A stretch of DNA of 43,248 nucleotides, from NCBI GenBank assembly GCA_012271135.1, contig JAAXGZ010000141.1, positions 1 through 43,248 on the forward strand. Direction: 5' to 3'. This document shows positions 24,326-32,970 of the stretch, piece by piece. Origin of the DNA: Caldilineales bacterium (GTDB lineage Bacteria > Chloroflexota > Anaerolineae > Caldilineales > Caldilineaceae). Numbering within the stretch: position 1 is the stretch's first letter; the number at the start of each line of letters is the position of its first letter. The translations under genes and the position numbers were made by a program. The notes beneath the pieces were generated by a model. The model saw nothing but the letters and a program-made list of their open reading frames with translations. It did no database searches and was not told the DNA's origin.

Positions 24326-25234
24326 ATGGAAGTCGATATGCATGCAGTCTTTGGCAGCCGCCCATTGGAATACCCCTGCGCCGACCTAGGCGAACTGCGC
24401 ATCAGCAATCCCCACGCGGACATCGACAGCCTGGCCCGGGTCCTGCACGAGGATGGCTACCTGCTTCTGCGGGGTCTCCTGTCTCGGGAACATGTGCTGG
24501 CCGGCAGGGAGGCGGTTCTTTCCTACATGGCGGCGAAGGAGGCCCTGACCCCGGGCACGCCCCTGCTGGAAGGGGTGATGCCGCGGGTCGGCAAACGGGT
24601 GCAGCTGATGAACAACCAAGACGTGGTGACGCTGCCCGCTGTCAGCGGTGTGCTTGAACATCCGCACCTGTTTCGGTTCTTCGAACAGCTGTTTCGGAAC
24701 GATGTCGCTACGTTCGCCTACAAGTGGCTGCGGGCCGTGGGCAACGAGCAGTACACGGGGGCTCACATGGACTTTGTCTACATGGGGCGCGGCTCCGATC
24801 GCCTGCACACTGTCTGGATTCCCTTTGGCGACATTGAGGTCGAACAGGGAACGCTGTGCGTGTGTGAAGGCTCCAACCACCTCGACTCGTTCGCGCACCT
24901 GCGGCAGACCTATGGCCGGTCGGACGTGGACCGCGATCGCACGGAGGGTTGGTTCACCAAGGAGCCGATGGACATCACGGAGCAGTTTGGCGGCCGGTGG
25001 CTGACGGCGGACTTCCTGGCCGGTGACGTCATTCTCTTCGGCATGCACACGATGCACGCCTCGACCACCAACCTGACGAACCGCTACCGGTTGAGCTGCG
25101 ACGTGCGCTATCAGCCGGCCGGGGATCCGATGGACGAGCGCTGGCGGCGCAACGGCATCGGCCATTCCGGCTATCAGGGCGAGGACGGTCCGCTGCGCAC
25201 CATGGATGAACTGCGGAAGGAGTGGGGCCTGTAG
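24326..25234 (+). CDS. PhyH-family Fe(II)/2-oxoglutarate dioxygenase
   Basis: A 302-residue phytanoyl-CoA dioxygenase-like protein with the canonical facial triad: HMD (His147, Asp149) in TGAHMDFVYM and the distal His in FGMHTMHAST, plus the 2-oxoglutarate Arg in RYRLSCDVRY. N-terminal LARVLHEDGYLLLRGLL is the usual opening helix-strand. Start is uncertain: ATG 24326 (GAGG too close) or ATG 24338 (GGAAG five bases before). The frame is open upstream and joins the sulfatase remnant, but family alignment supports a start here. The gene is followed after 4 nt by a convergent membrane-protein gene. Substrate unknown; the family hydroxylates many small molecules. Unlike the other PhyH protein in this window (10946-11845) its iron site is complete. 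Confidence 0.85.
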   Translation: MEVDMHAVFGSRPLEYPCADLGELRISNPHADIDSLARVLHEDGYLLLRGLLSREHVLAGREAVLSYMAAKEALTPGTPLLEGVMPRVGKRVQLMNNQDVVTLPAVSGVLEHPHLFRFFEQLFRNDVATFAYKWLRAVGNEQYTGAHMDFVYMGRGSDRLHTVWIPFGDIEVEQGTLCVCEGSNHLDSFAHLRQTYGRSDVDRDRTEGWFTKEPMDITEQFGGRWLTADFLAGDVILFGMHTMHASTTNLTNRYRLSCDVRYQPAGDPMDERWRRNGIGHSGYQGEDGPLRTMDELRKEWGL

Positions 25235-25238
25235 CCTT

Positions 25239-25886
25239 TCAGGCGGGGGCGGGGGAACGGCTGTACAGGGACAGGATCAGGCCGCTGACAACGAACCAGC
25301 CAAGATAGAGCACCCCTAGAAGACGGTGGAAGGGCAGGTTTTCCAACCAGACTCCGAGGACGGCCACACCCGATACCACCGCGGCCAGCACCATGACGAC
25401 ACCAGCCGGACCGGCCAGCCGGGTTCCGGCACCGACGAGCAGAATGGCCACACCGGCCAGCGACATGCCGAATTTGCCGACAACCGCTCGGACCTCTTCC
25501 AGGCCAGCGGGAGACAGAGGACCCAGGTTGTCCACTATGGCCGTCGTCAAGGCCGCCCATGTCTGGAGCACGGCCGCCAGGCCGCCGAGCAGCCAGCAGA
25601 CACCGGCCGCCAAGGCGATCCAAAACGCCATGCGGCCCAACAGGGCGGGTTGGGTTTTCCGCCATCGACTCCAGTTTGCGACCACGGCAACCAGAAGCAC
25701 CGCCCCGACCATCACGGACAACGAATATACAGCATGCCAGGCGGCTTGGGCGGCAATGGACGCGTACATCGCTTCCACCGTGTCCTGGTCCCGGCCGCTC
25801 AAGAGGCGCGAACTTGCCATCAGGGCCAGGATGGCGGCGTAGGCAAAGCTGAGGAGAGCAATTTGGCGGGGTTGGCTTGGCTGCAT
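25239..25886 (-). CDS. Integral membrane protein of unknown function
   Basis: A 215-residue protein with about six hydrophobic helices (for example IALLSFAYAAILALMAS, LSVMVGAVLLVAVVANW, GMSLAGVAILLVGAG, LLGVLYLGWFVVSGLIL) and short loops, so it lies in the cytoplasmic membrane. No motif identifies a family. ATG 25886 (MQPSQPRQ) is preferred; a TTG start 24 codons upstream would add a Ser/Arg-rich extension without hydrophobic content. It converges on the PhyH gene with only 4 nt between stops and is divergent from the histidine kinase gene, with 174 nt between them. Coding status is supported by the hydrophobic periodicity; function cannot be inferred. Confidence 0.65.
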   Translation of the reverse strand: MQPSQPRQIALLSFAYAAILALMASSRLLSGRDQDTVEAMYASIAAQAAWHAVYSLSVMVGAVLLVAVVANWSRWRKTQPALLGRMAFWIALAAGVCWLLGGLAAVLQTWAALTTAIVDNLGPLSPAGLEEVRAVVGKFGMSLAGVAILLVGAGTRLAGPAGVVMVLAAVVSGVAVLGVWLENLPFHRLLGVLYLGWFVVSGLILSLYSRSPAPA

Positions 25887-25939
25887 GTTTGGGTTGGTCC
25901 AGCAACGCGGACTTGTCCAGGGCTTCCGGCGGCTGGATC

Positions 25940-25968
25940 TTGCATCCGTGCCTGTCAATGCCGATTAT
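25940..25968 (+). promoter_or_regulatory. Possible promoter for the histidine kinase gene
   Basis: TTGCAT, 17-nt spacer, GATTAT, about 93 nt upstream of the ATG at 26061. Both hexamers are only partial matches to the sigma-70 consensus. Confidence 0.3.
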
Positions 25969-26060
25969 GAACCAGTATATGGAAAATCTGTGGGGTTCGG
26001 TCCCGGACGAATGTTGCGGTTCCTGACATCCTCGGGCGGCCGTGCGCGGTTGCGAATCTG

Positions 26061-27818
26061 ATGGCTGCCCGACCCATCCCCTCCCTGCTGGCCGCCGAGT
26101 TCCGGTTGCGCCAGAGGCAGTACCTGCTGTTGCTCAGTCGGGCCATGACGTCGCGCCTGGACATCGAGCGCACGGCGGAACTCTCGCTGGCGGCGGCGCT
26201 GGGTCTGATGAACTGCAAACAGGGCCTGATTGCCATCCGGCCGCCGGCCAATCCCGACAGTGGCCACCAGCCGCATCCGGTGACCGCGTTCCACGGGGTG
26301 CCCGCTCACCTGCAGCCGGAGTTCGCGCCATTGACCACATCCCTGCCGGTGGACCTGCGGGCCACTGTCGCCCACACGCCGGGGCAGGGACCGGACATCG
26401 AATACATCGTGGAGTGGGACCGCGCCGACATGCTGAAGCGCATCTCCCATGTGCGGCGTAACTTGGAAGGTGCCGGTACGGCCTTCCACCTCAATCCCAA
26501 GACCGTGTTTCAGGCCCTGCATGTCGGGGACGAGATGTTGGGCTCGCTCTTTCTCTTCCGGGAGCGCGACGACTTCAGCCGACTGGACCGCGAGGTGTTG
26601 GAAGGCTTCGTCATGCAGGCGTCCATTGCGGTGCGCAATGCCATCCTCTACCGCCGTCTGCAGGAGGAGCAGATTTTGCTCCAGACCGTGATTGACAACA
26701 ACGCGGAGGGGATCATGATTCTGAACGCGCGTGGCGGCGTGGTCAGCATTAACCGGGTTCTGGCCGACATCGTGCACACGGATCCTGCCGATGCCGAGAA
26801 CCGGTACTGGATCGACGTCCTCGACCTCCACAACGTGACCGGCTTCGACTTCTATGCCCGGGGTCCTGCCGGCCTGCCGGCGCTCGGTTCGGTGACGTGC
26901 GAGGGGGATGTCCTGGTCGGAGGCGAGACCCGCAACCTGATGCTGGCCTACACTCCGCTGCGCGATGAACGCGGAGAACTGATCCATGTGATCGTGAATG
27001 CCACGGACATCACGCGGTTCAAGGAGGAGGAAAAGCTCAAGTCCACCTTCGTGACCAACATCAGTCACGATCTCAAGACCCCGCTAACCGTCATCAAGGC
27101 CAATTTGGACCTGCTGGGCACGCTCGACAGTTCCCTGGAAGCCGGGCAGCGGCTGGAGATGCTGGAGACCTGCCTGTCGGAGGCGGATCGTCTGGAGCAG
27201 ATGATCAATGACATGCTGGAAGCCGCCAAGGCGGAGGCTGGCGTACTCAGGCTGAACCTGCGGCCGGTGCCCGTGTTGGACTTCCTCCATGCAGTGGAAC
27301 TGAGGGCGCGCAACCAGATTCGGGACCACGAGATTTTGTCGTTCCTGGACCTCCCGCCGGACACGGTCCTGCAGGCGGACGAGGGTATGCTGAACAGGGT
27401 GCTTGACAACCTGGTGGGCAACGCGATCAAGTATTCTCCGGACGGTGGCCAAATCACGATTGGCTGCAACCTCCACTGGAACGACAGGGACTGGATTGTG
27501 ATTTGGGTGGCGGACGAGGGCATCGGCATACCCGAAGGCGAGCTCCTCAGGGTCTTCGACCAGTTTCACCGGATTGATCAGAGTCCAGGTCGGCAGGCCA
27601 AGGGAACCGGTATGGGCTTGGCCTCCGCCAAGGCGATTGTCGAGGCACACGGCGGTACCCTGGTTGCGAACAGCACCTTGGGCGAAGGTTCCACGTTTGT
27701 GGCGACGCTGCCCCTGAAGGGACCGGTGGCCCGGGAATCCGATCGGGACCGCTCCCGCCTCCAGAATGCGGGCGGCCTGTCGGCTGTCCGGGACAGCACA
27801 TCCGACGGAAGTCCGTGA
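26061..27818 (+). CDS. Soluble GAF-PAS sensor histidine kinase
   Basis: A 585-residue kinase without membrane segments, so it senses a cytoplasmic signal. An N-terminal GAF-like domain (residues about 20-205, ending IAVRNAILYRRLQEEQ) is followed by a PAS domain (VIDNNAEGIMILNARGGVVS to IVNATDITRFKEEE), then HisKA with the phospho-acceptor His336 in FVTNISHDLKTPLT, and a HATPase_c domain with the N box NLVGNAIKYSPDG, G1 VADEGIGIP and G2 GTGMGLASAKAI. A polar Arg/Ser tail of about 30 residues ends the protein. No response regulator is adjacent; the gene is followed in GTGA overlap by the MtaB-type gene. It is an orphan kinase here, with partner elsewhere or the regulator at 39.3-40.0 kb as a remote option. 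Confidence 0.9.
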   Translation: MAARPIPSLLAAEFRLRQRQYLLLLSRAMTSRLDIERTAELSLAAALGLMNCKQGLIAIRPPANPDSGHQPHPVTAFHGVPAHLQPEFAPLTTSLPVDLRATVAHTPGQGPDIEYIVEWDRADMLKRISHVRRNLEGAGTAFHLNPKTVFQALHVGDEMLGSLFLFRERDDFSRLDREVLEGFVMQASIAVRNAILYRRLQEEQILLQTVIDNNAEGIMILNARGGVVSINRVLADIVHTDPADAENRYWIDVLDLHNVTGFDFYARGPAGLPALGSVTCEGDVLVGGETRNLMLAYTPLRDERGELIHVIVNATDITRFKEEEKLKSTFVTNISHDLKTPLTVIKANLDLLGTLDSSLEAGQRLEMLETCLSEADRLEQMINDMLEAAKAEAGVLRLNLRPVPVLDFLHAVELRARNQIRDHEILSFLDLPPDTVLQADEGMLNRVLDNLVGNAIKYSPDGGQITIGCNLHWNDRDWIVIWVADEGIGIPEGELLRVFDQFHRIDQSPGRQAKGTGMGLASAKAIVEAHGGTLVANSTLGEGSTFVATLPLKGPVARESDRDRSRLQNAGGLSAVRDSTSDGSP

Positions 27819-29170
27819 ACATCCATCTGACCCAGTTGGGCTGCCGGCTCAACTTCTCCGAGAACCATCAATTGGCCCGTGCGCTGCAAGGCGCGGGCCA
27901 CGTCGTCGTGAATCGTCCGGAACAGGCCCATGTGGCCGTGGTCAACACCTGCACCGTGACCGTGGCGGCTTCCGGCAAGTCCCGGCGCCTGATCCGTCAC
28001 CTGCACCGTTCCAATCCCGATCTGCGGATCGTGGCCACGGGCTGCCACGCGACCCTTGAGTCGGCGGCCACTGGCCAGTTGCCGGGGGTGTGGCGAGTGG
28101 TTCCGAATCAGGACAAGGACCTGTTGCCGAGCCTGCTCCAGGCTTGGAGCGCCGAACTGCCCGACCTGGACACGCTGCTGCGGCTGGAACCGGATGCATC
28201 GCCCCTGCCCCAGGATGCAGGCGGTAGGTCCAGGGCCTTCGTCAAGGTGCAGGACGGCTGTGAGAACCGATGTACTTTCTGCGTGGTCACACTCGCCCGC
28301 GGGGCCGGTCGCAGCCGGCCCGCCAAGGACGTTGTATTGGAGATTCAGTCGCTGGCGGCCGAAGGTTTCCGGGAGGCGGTGCTGACCGGCGTACACCTGG
28401 GCAGTTGGGGGCGTGACCTGGAGCCGGAAGGATTGCATCTGGCGGAGCTTGTGTACCGCGTCCTCTCCGAAACGGACATTCCCCGTCTGCGCCTAAGCTC
28501 CCTGGAACCGTGGGACATTCCCGAGGGTTTCTTCGATCTTTGGCAAACCTGGCCCGGACGCCTCTGCCCCCATTTGCACCTGCCGTTGCAGTCCGGTTCG
28601 GACAAAACCCTGCGGCGCATGGCCCGGCGTTGCACGCGGGCCGGCTTCAGGCAGCTGGCGGCGGATGCCCGGACTGCCGTTCCCGACCTGGTGCTGACCA
28701 CCGACGTCATTGCCGGCTTTCCGGGCGAGACGGAGCGGGATTTCGCTGACAGCCTGGAGTTCATCGAAGAAATCTCATTCGCGGATGCCCACGTGTTCCC
28801 GTTCAGCGCCCGTCCGGGCACGGCAGCCGCCGCCTTCGACGGGCAGATGTCTAATGCCGAAAAGAGCCGGCGCGTGCAGGAGGTTCAGTCCGTGGTGGCC
28901 GCCACCGGCGACCGGGAACGCAGGCGCTTCCTGCATACCCGGCGCCAGGTGCTGTGGGAAGGTGGGGGTACGGTCCTCGACGACGGCACCGGCACCCTTT
29001 GGCTGGGATATACCGACAACTACCTAAGGACGGAAGCCGTGGTTCCCGCCGGCCAATCGCTGTCGAACCAAATCACGGATACACATCTCGCAGCCCTGGA
29101 CGGGATCGTGTTCCAAGGCCGGATTACGGCCAATCCCGAGTCTGATCCGGCAAGGACATTTTGTGGATGA
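27815..29170 (+). CDS. mtaB: Radical-SAM tRNA t6A37 methylthiotransferase, MtaB type
   Basis: Adds a methylthio group to t6A at position 37 of ANN-decoding tRNAs. The 451-residue protein has the N-terminal MTTase domain with three Cys for the auxiliary 4Fe-4S cluster (Cys10 in LTQLGCRLN, Cys46 in VNTCTVT, Cys77 in VATGCHA), the radical SAM motif CENRCTFC (Cys149, 153, 156), the conserved LTGVHLGSWG and LHLPLQSGSDKTLRRM stretches, and a TRAM-like C-terminus. NTCTVT and GCHA are typical of MtaB rather than MiaB or RimO. It starts at GTG 27815, overlapping the histidine kinase stop (GTGA). Length is normal (430-450). The pairing with a histidine kinase is unusual and probably only transcriptional. 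Confidence 0.9.
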   Translation: MNIHLTQLGCRLNFSENHQLARALQGAGHVVVNRPEQAHVAVVNTCTVTVAASGKSRRLIRHLHRSNPDLRIVATGCHATLESAATGQLPGVWRVVPNQDKDLLPSLLQAWSAELPDLDTLLRLEPDASPLPQDAGGRSRAFVKVQDGCENRCTFCVVTLARGAGRSRPAKDVVLEIQSLAAEGFREAVLTGVHLGSWGRDLEPEGLHLAELVYRVLSETDIPRLRLSSLEPWDIPEGFFDLWQTWPGRLCPHLHLPLQSGSDKTLRRMARRCTRAGFRQLAADARTAVPDLVLTTDVIAGFPGETERDFADSLEFIEEISFADAHVFPFSARPGTAAAAFDGQMSNAEKSRRVQEVQSVVAATGDRERRRFLHTRRQVLWEGGGTVLDDGTGTLWLGYTDNYLRTEAVVPAGQSLSNQITDTHLAALDGIVFQGRITANPESDPARTFCG

Positions 29171-29173
29171 CCC

Positions 29174-29201
29174 AAGCCGGACTTGGTATCAAGTTTGGCT
29201 T
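29174..29201. terminator. Bidirectional hairpin between convergent mtaB and the dehydratase
   Basis: AAGCCGGACTTG and CAAGTTTGGCTT form a 12-bp stem (two G-U pairs in one orientation) with loop GTAT. It starts 3 nt after the mtaB stop and its other arm overlaps the TAA of the convergent enolase-superfamily gene, so it can serve both transcripts. Terminal A/T bases give only a weak U-run. Confidence 0.65.
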
Positions 29202-30378
29202 AGGGCGGTGGCCAGGGTTCAACCATGTAGCTGAATGCCTCAGGCTTGGGAGTCACCCCCAAACCCGGGCCTTCCGGCAGGTGGAAGTGTCCCTCCCGGC
29301 AGTCCATATCGGTGTCCACCAGCCGCAGATTGCGGTGGAAGATCGTGTGCTGGAACTCGTGCATGTCGAAGTTGGGGATGGCGGCCGCGACATGCAGGCT
29401 GGCGGCTTGGCCTATGCCAATGCCTATGGTCGCATGCGGCATCACCCGGCAGTGGAAGGCGTCCGCCAGCAGACAGATGCGATGAAAGCCGGTGACACCG
29501 GTGTGCAGCATTTCAGGCTGAATGATGGACATGGCGCGTGCCTCGAGGCGCGGCAGGTATTCGTGTACCGTGCGCAGCTCCTCGCCGGCCGCGACGGGGG
29601 TTTGCACGCTGCGCGCGACATGGGCCAAGCCGGCCACATCCTCGGGCTTGACCGGTGCCTCCGCCACGGCCAGCCCGTGCGGCTCCATGCTGCGGATGAT
29701 GGCTACGGCTTCGCTGCCGGTGTAGCGCCAGTGGAAGTCCGCCAGGATTTGCGGATCCGGCCCAATCGCCTCCCGCACGGCCCTGATCTCGGCCAGTTCC
29801 CCTTCGTGCGCCACGGCCCCGGCAAACTTGACCGCGCTGAAACCTCGTTCCATCCAGTCCTTGGCGACGGCCGCCCTGGCCTGCAGGTCCGTCCCCGGCA
29901 ACCCCGAAACGTAGGCGGGCAGTTGCTTCAGACGCCGGCCGCCCAATAAGTGGCAGACGGGCAGATCGAGCAGCCTGCCCCTAAGGTCCCACAGGGCCTG
30001 ATCAATACCTGCCAGGGCATCAAGCCAGAAACCGCCGAAGTAGCCGCGTACGCGGAGGCTGTCGTACAGGTCGTCAAACACCTCAACCACCTGGTGGGGG
30101 TGTCGGCCCACCACCATGGGTTCGGCCAGCTCCTTCACAATGGTGGCCACAATCTCGGGGGCCACGACGCCGAAGCACTCACCCCAGCCCGCCTGTCCCG
30201 ACTGGGCCGTAACCCTGACCAGCACCGTGTGGTCGTGCACGCTGTAGACCGTGCGGTTGCCGGGACGGATGAACAGGCCCTTGGCGTTCGGTTCCACGCC
30301 GTGTTCCAACCCTCCCAGATAGGGCGTGGGCCGGGGAATGCGCAGGGGGAATGCTTCAACGAGTTCGACGGTGTCCAT
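29200..30378 (-). CDS. Enolase-superfamily (mandelate racemase/muconate lactonising) enzyme
   Basis: Members abstract the alpha proton of a carboxylate, mostly as acid-sugar dehydratases or racemases. The 392-residue protein has the N-terminal capping domain and a TIM barrel with metal ligands in order: Asp in ILADFHWRY, Glu in LAVAEAPVKPED and Glu in VAAGEELRT. The catalytic Lys strand reads FSAVKFAG, with a single Lys where MLE-type enzymes have KxK, and a His in RVMPHATIGIG near the C-terminus suggests the His-Asp dyad of the mandelate-racemase branch. It is divergent from the epimerase and ABC importer genes (266 nt apart), supporting sugar-acid dehydration. Ancestry is secure; substrate is not. 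Many such paralogues are typical of SAR202-like Chloroflexota. Confidence 0.85.
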   Translation of the reverse strand: MDTVELVEAFPLRIPRPTPYLGGLEHGVEPNAKGLFIRPGNRTVYSVHDHTVLVRVTAQSGQAGWGECFGVVAPEIVATIVKELAEPMVVGRHPHQVVEVFDDLYDSLRVRGYFGGFWLDALAGIDQALWDLRGRLLDLPVCHLLGGRRLKQLPAYVSGLPGTDLQARAAVAKDWMERGFSAVKFAGAVAHEGELAEIRAVREAIGPDPQILADFHWRYTGSEAVAIIRSMEPHGLAVAEAPVKPEDVAGLAHVARSVQTPVAAGEELRTVHEYLPRLEARAMSIIQPEMLHTGVTGFHRICLLADAFHCRVMPHATIGIGIGQAASLHVAAAIPNFDMHEFQHTIFHRNLRLVDTDMDCREGHFHLPEGPGLGVTPKPEAFSYMVEPWPPP

Positions 30379-30644
30379 GACAGTGCCTGGAGTTCAACTT
30401 GGAGGGACATGGACGTTTGGGGGGCCGCCGACGGTTTCATGCCGCAGCAGGGGCCCCGGATCGGGTTTGGACGATCGTGATTTGCGTCCCGCGTCAGACT
30501 ACCAGAACCATTCCCGGTCCCAAACCGATGCCGAAGCCGTGCCGGCCGCAGCGGGGAGGGGCGTCGAAGCCGCCGGATCGGCAACATTTTTCGTGTGCTA
30601 CGATCCAATCCCTGCCTCAGAATCACATGCTGGATCCGTTCCGG

Positions 30645-31490
30645 ATGGCAACAGTCCTGATTACAGGCACGAGCGGGTTCATCGGGCGTGCCTTGGCTGC
30701 CCGTTTGCATCCTCGGCACGAAGTGTTGTGCCTCTCGCGCAAGGCAACGCCAGTTGGCGGTGTAACCGCCTTCACCGGTGATTTCGCGAACCCCGACGAC
30801 CTGGCCCGGTTGGACGGCTGCGACGTGGACGTGCTGGTCCACTTGGCTGCCGTGACCGGAGGTTGTTCCGAAGAGGACGGAATCCGGGTCAATGTCCAGG
30901 GCACGCACGGCCTCCTTCGTTATCTGGTCGATCGCGGCTGCCGCAAGTTCGTGCTGGCCAGTTCGATCGCCCTGGTTGGGATGCAGAGCATCCACTTTCG
31001 ACCGCTGCAGCTGCCGGTGCCGGACGAGCATCCCTGCCTCGACCGGGATGGCTACGGTCTGTCCAAGTACCTGATGGAAGAGGTGACCCGGTACTTCGGC
31101 CGGCAGAATCCCGATCTCGACATCGTCAATATCCGTCTGGCGTCGATCATGCCGGACGATGCCAGGCCCGAACTGTTCTCGGTCGCCGATCCCCTGCGCG
31201 AGTGGGCCTTCGGCGCCCTTTCGCGCATGTACCTCAGCGATGCCGTCGAGTGTTTCTCACTGGCCGTGGAACGGCCGCATCGGCCCGGCGTGCAGGTGAT
31301 GAACGCTGTGGCCGCCACGGCCTGCACCGCCGATCCCGTGCCCGACCTCCTCAAGGCTTGGTACGGGCCGGACGCCAACCGCATCGACATGTCGCATTAC
31401 CAGCGGCCGGGCCACGAGCGGGATGCGGTGTACAGCATCCAAAGGGTGGCCGACGAACTGGGGTTCGTGCCCAGGCGCACCACGATCTGA
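30645..31490 (+). CDS. NAD-dependent epimerase/dehydratase (extended SDR)
   Basis: A 281-residue extended short-chain dehydrogenase acting on a sugar or nucleotide sugar. The N-terminal Rossmann motif TVLITGTSGFIGRAL (TGxxGFIG), the LVHLAAVTGG strand, the catalytic SSIALVG Ser and YGLSKYLME (YxxxK) are all present. Size is between uronate dehydrogenases (about 265) and UDP-glucose 4-epimerase-like enzymes (about 320). Start ATG 30645 is preferred because the Rossmann strand begins two residues later; ATG 30627 is also in frame, and neither has a strong ribosome binding site. It leads the plus-strand run into the sugar ABC importer, so oxidation or epimerisation of the imported sugar is likely. 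Exact activity unproven. Confidence 0.85.
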   Translation: MATVLITGTSGFIGRALAARLHPRHEVLCLSRKATPVGGVTAFTGDFANPDDLARLDGCDVDVLVHLAAVTGGCSEEDGIRVNVQGTHGLLRYLVDRGCRKFVLASSIALVGMQSIHFRPLQLPVPDEHPCLDRDGYGLSKYLMEEVTRYFGRQNPDLDIVNIRLASIMPDDARPELFSVADPLREWAFGALSRMYLSDAVECFSLAVERPHRPGVQVMNAVAATACTADPVPDLLKAWYGPDANRIDMSHYQRPGHERDAVYSIQRVADELGFVPRRTTI

Positions 31491-31566
31491 CGGTTGGCTG
31501 CCGGCAAGGTTCCCTGCGAACAAGTGTTGTCCCTTTATTCAATTTGCCAGTCAAGGACAAGACAAA

Positions 31567-32889
31567 ATGTCTCACCCAACATCCCGTCGCAATTTCTTGA
31601 AGCTGAGTGCTGGCGTGTCGGCCGCTGCCGTGTTGGCCGCCTGTGCCGCGCCTGCGCCCCCGGCGGGCGCAGGCGATGCGGCCATGCCCGAAACCGTCGA
31701 GTTGCGTTTGACCTTCTGGGGCGACCTGGCCGACATGCCCACCTGGAACTGGGGCATCGAGCAGTGGAAGGACGAGCGGCCCGACATCCAGATCAAATGG
31801 GAGAACACCCCTTGGGGCGAATACTGGACGAAGCTCCAGACCGAGGCCGTGGCGGACAACCTGCCCGATGTCGTGGGCATGGTCTCCATGTTCTCGCAGC
31901 AGTACATCCGCCAAGGGTCGCTGCTCTCCTTCCAGAGCTACATCGATGCCGAACCGGAGGTCGACGTTGGCGACTTCTGGCCCGCCAACATGCTGGCCTA
32001 TACCTGGCAGGACGAGATTTATGCCTTCCCCTACGACCTGTCAACGGTGCTGCCGATCTACAACAAGTCGATGTTCCTGGACAACGGGGTCGAGTTGCCC
32101 ATCGGCGACTGGACCTGGGACGAATTCCAGGAGACCTGCATCGCGCTGACCCAGGACACGAGTGGTGACGGCAACACCGACCAGTGGGGTTGGCTCATGC
32201 CCAACCTGGCCAGCTGGACCATCGACATTCCCCTATCGACCAACGGCGCGCGGTTCGTGTCCGAGGACGGCCTCAAGTGCCTGCTCGACACCCCCGAAGC
32301 CATCGAGACCATCCAGTGGCTGGCCGATCTGAGGCATGTGCATCAAGTCTCGCCCACGATTGCCCAACAGGGCGACGTGCCCTTGTTCGAATCGGGCCGG
32401 GCGGCCATGCACTGGGGGAATCCGGAACGGGTGCAGACGATCGCCTCCCGTGTCGGCCCCGCCCGCGACAACGAGAACTTCCTCTGGGATGTCGCCCTGT
32501 TTCCCATGAAGACGCAGCCCGGCAACTCGGTGCAGGGTGGCAGCTTCGCCATCGGCTCCACTACTGAATACGCTGATCAGGCCTGGGAGTTCGTGAAGTT
32601 CTACACCAGTGCCCCGATCCTGGAAGAGATGGTGGCCAAGCCCAGCCGGGGTATCCCGGGCCGCGCCTCAATTGCGCAGGCCCTGATCACCGACGAGAAT
32701 CCGGAGCACCAGCAATACTTCCTGGATGTTCTGGAGTACTCCATCTCGACCTTTATTCCGGCCTTCGCACAGGTCACGGCCGTGCTGGCCAAGTACATGG
32801 ACGAGATCATGATCAACAACGAGCCGGCGGCCGCCATCCTGCCGCAGGCCGTCCAGGAGATTGATCCCATCCTGATTGAGACTGCCTGA
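31567..32889 (+). CDS. Sugar-type ABC importer substrate-binding lipoprotein (Tat signal)
   Basis: Family 1 extracellular solute-binding protein (440 residues). The N-terminus has a twin-arginine motif SRRNFLKL followed by a hydrophobic segment and lipobox LAAC (Cys26), so it is likely exported folded and lipid anchored. Mature features: LTFWGDLADMPTWN, the EYWTKLQTEAVADNLPDVVGM segment in the usual position, YAFPYDLSTVLPIYNKSMF and GGSFAIGSTTEYADQAWEFVKFY, typical of oligosaccharide/sugar binders. It is 76 nt after the epimerase and 81 nt before the first permease, with a hairpin in that gap. Substrate class is carbohydrate by family; the sugar is unknown. Confidence 0.92.
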   Translation: MSHPTSRRNFLKLSAGVSAAAVLAACAAPAPPAGAGDAAMPETVELRLTFWGDLADMPTWNWGIEQWKDERPDIQIKWENTPWGEYWTKLQTEAVADNLPDVVGMVSMFSQQYIRQGSLLSFQSYIDAEPEVDVGDFWPANMLAYTWQDEIYAFPYDLSTVLPIYNKSMFLDNGVELPIGDWTWDEFQETCIALTQDTSGDGNTDQWGWLMPNLASWTIDIPLSTNGARFVSEDGLKCLLDTPEAIETIQWLADLRHVHQVSPTIAQQGDVPLFESGRAAMHWGNPERVQTIASRVGPARDNENFLWDVALFPMKTQPGNSVQGGSFAIGSTTEYADQAWEFVKFYTSAPILEEMVAKPSRGIPGRASIAQALITDENPEHQQYFLDVLEYSISTFIPAFAQVTAVLAKYMDEIMINNEPAAAILPQAVQEIDPILIETA

Positions 32890-32895
32890 TCCTCC

Positions 32896-32939
32896 GGGTT
32901 TCCGGTTCGGCCTGCATTCGGGGGCCGGGTCGGGAACCC
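32896..32939 (+). other. Intercistronic stem-loop after the binding-protein gene
   Basis: GGGTTTCC (32896-32903) pairs with GGGAACCC (32932-32939), and CGGCC with GGCCG inside. Such structures behind binding-protein genes commonly stabilise the upstream mRNA or partly stop transcription, giving more binding protein than permease. That effect is inferred here. Confidence 0.5.
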
Positions 32940-32970
32940 TTTGATTTCCAATCCGTCCTTGGGGACGCCC

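Noticed and set aside
30379..30644. Short gene or promoter in the dehydratase/epimerase gap
   Set aside because: Only a 24-codon frame and weak TACGAT/TAGTCT-like elements are present; nothing strong enough to annotate.
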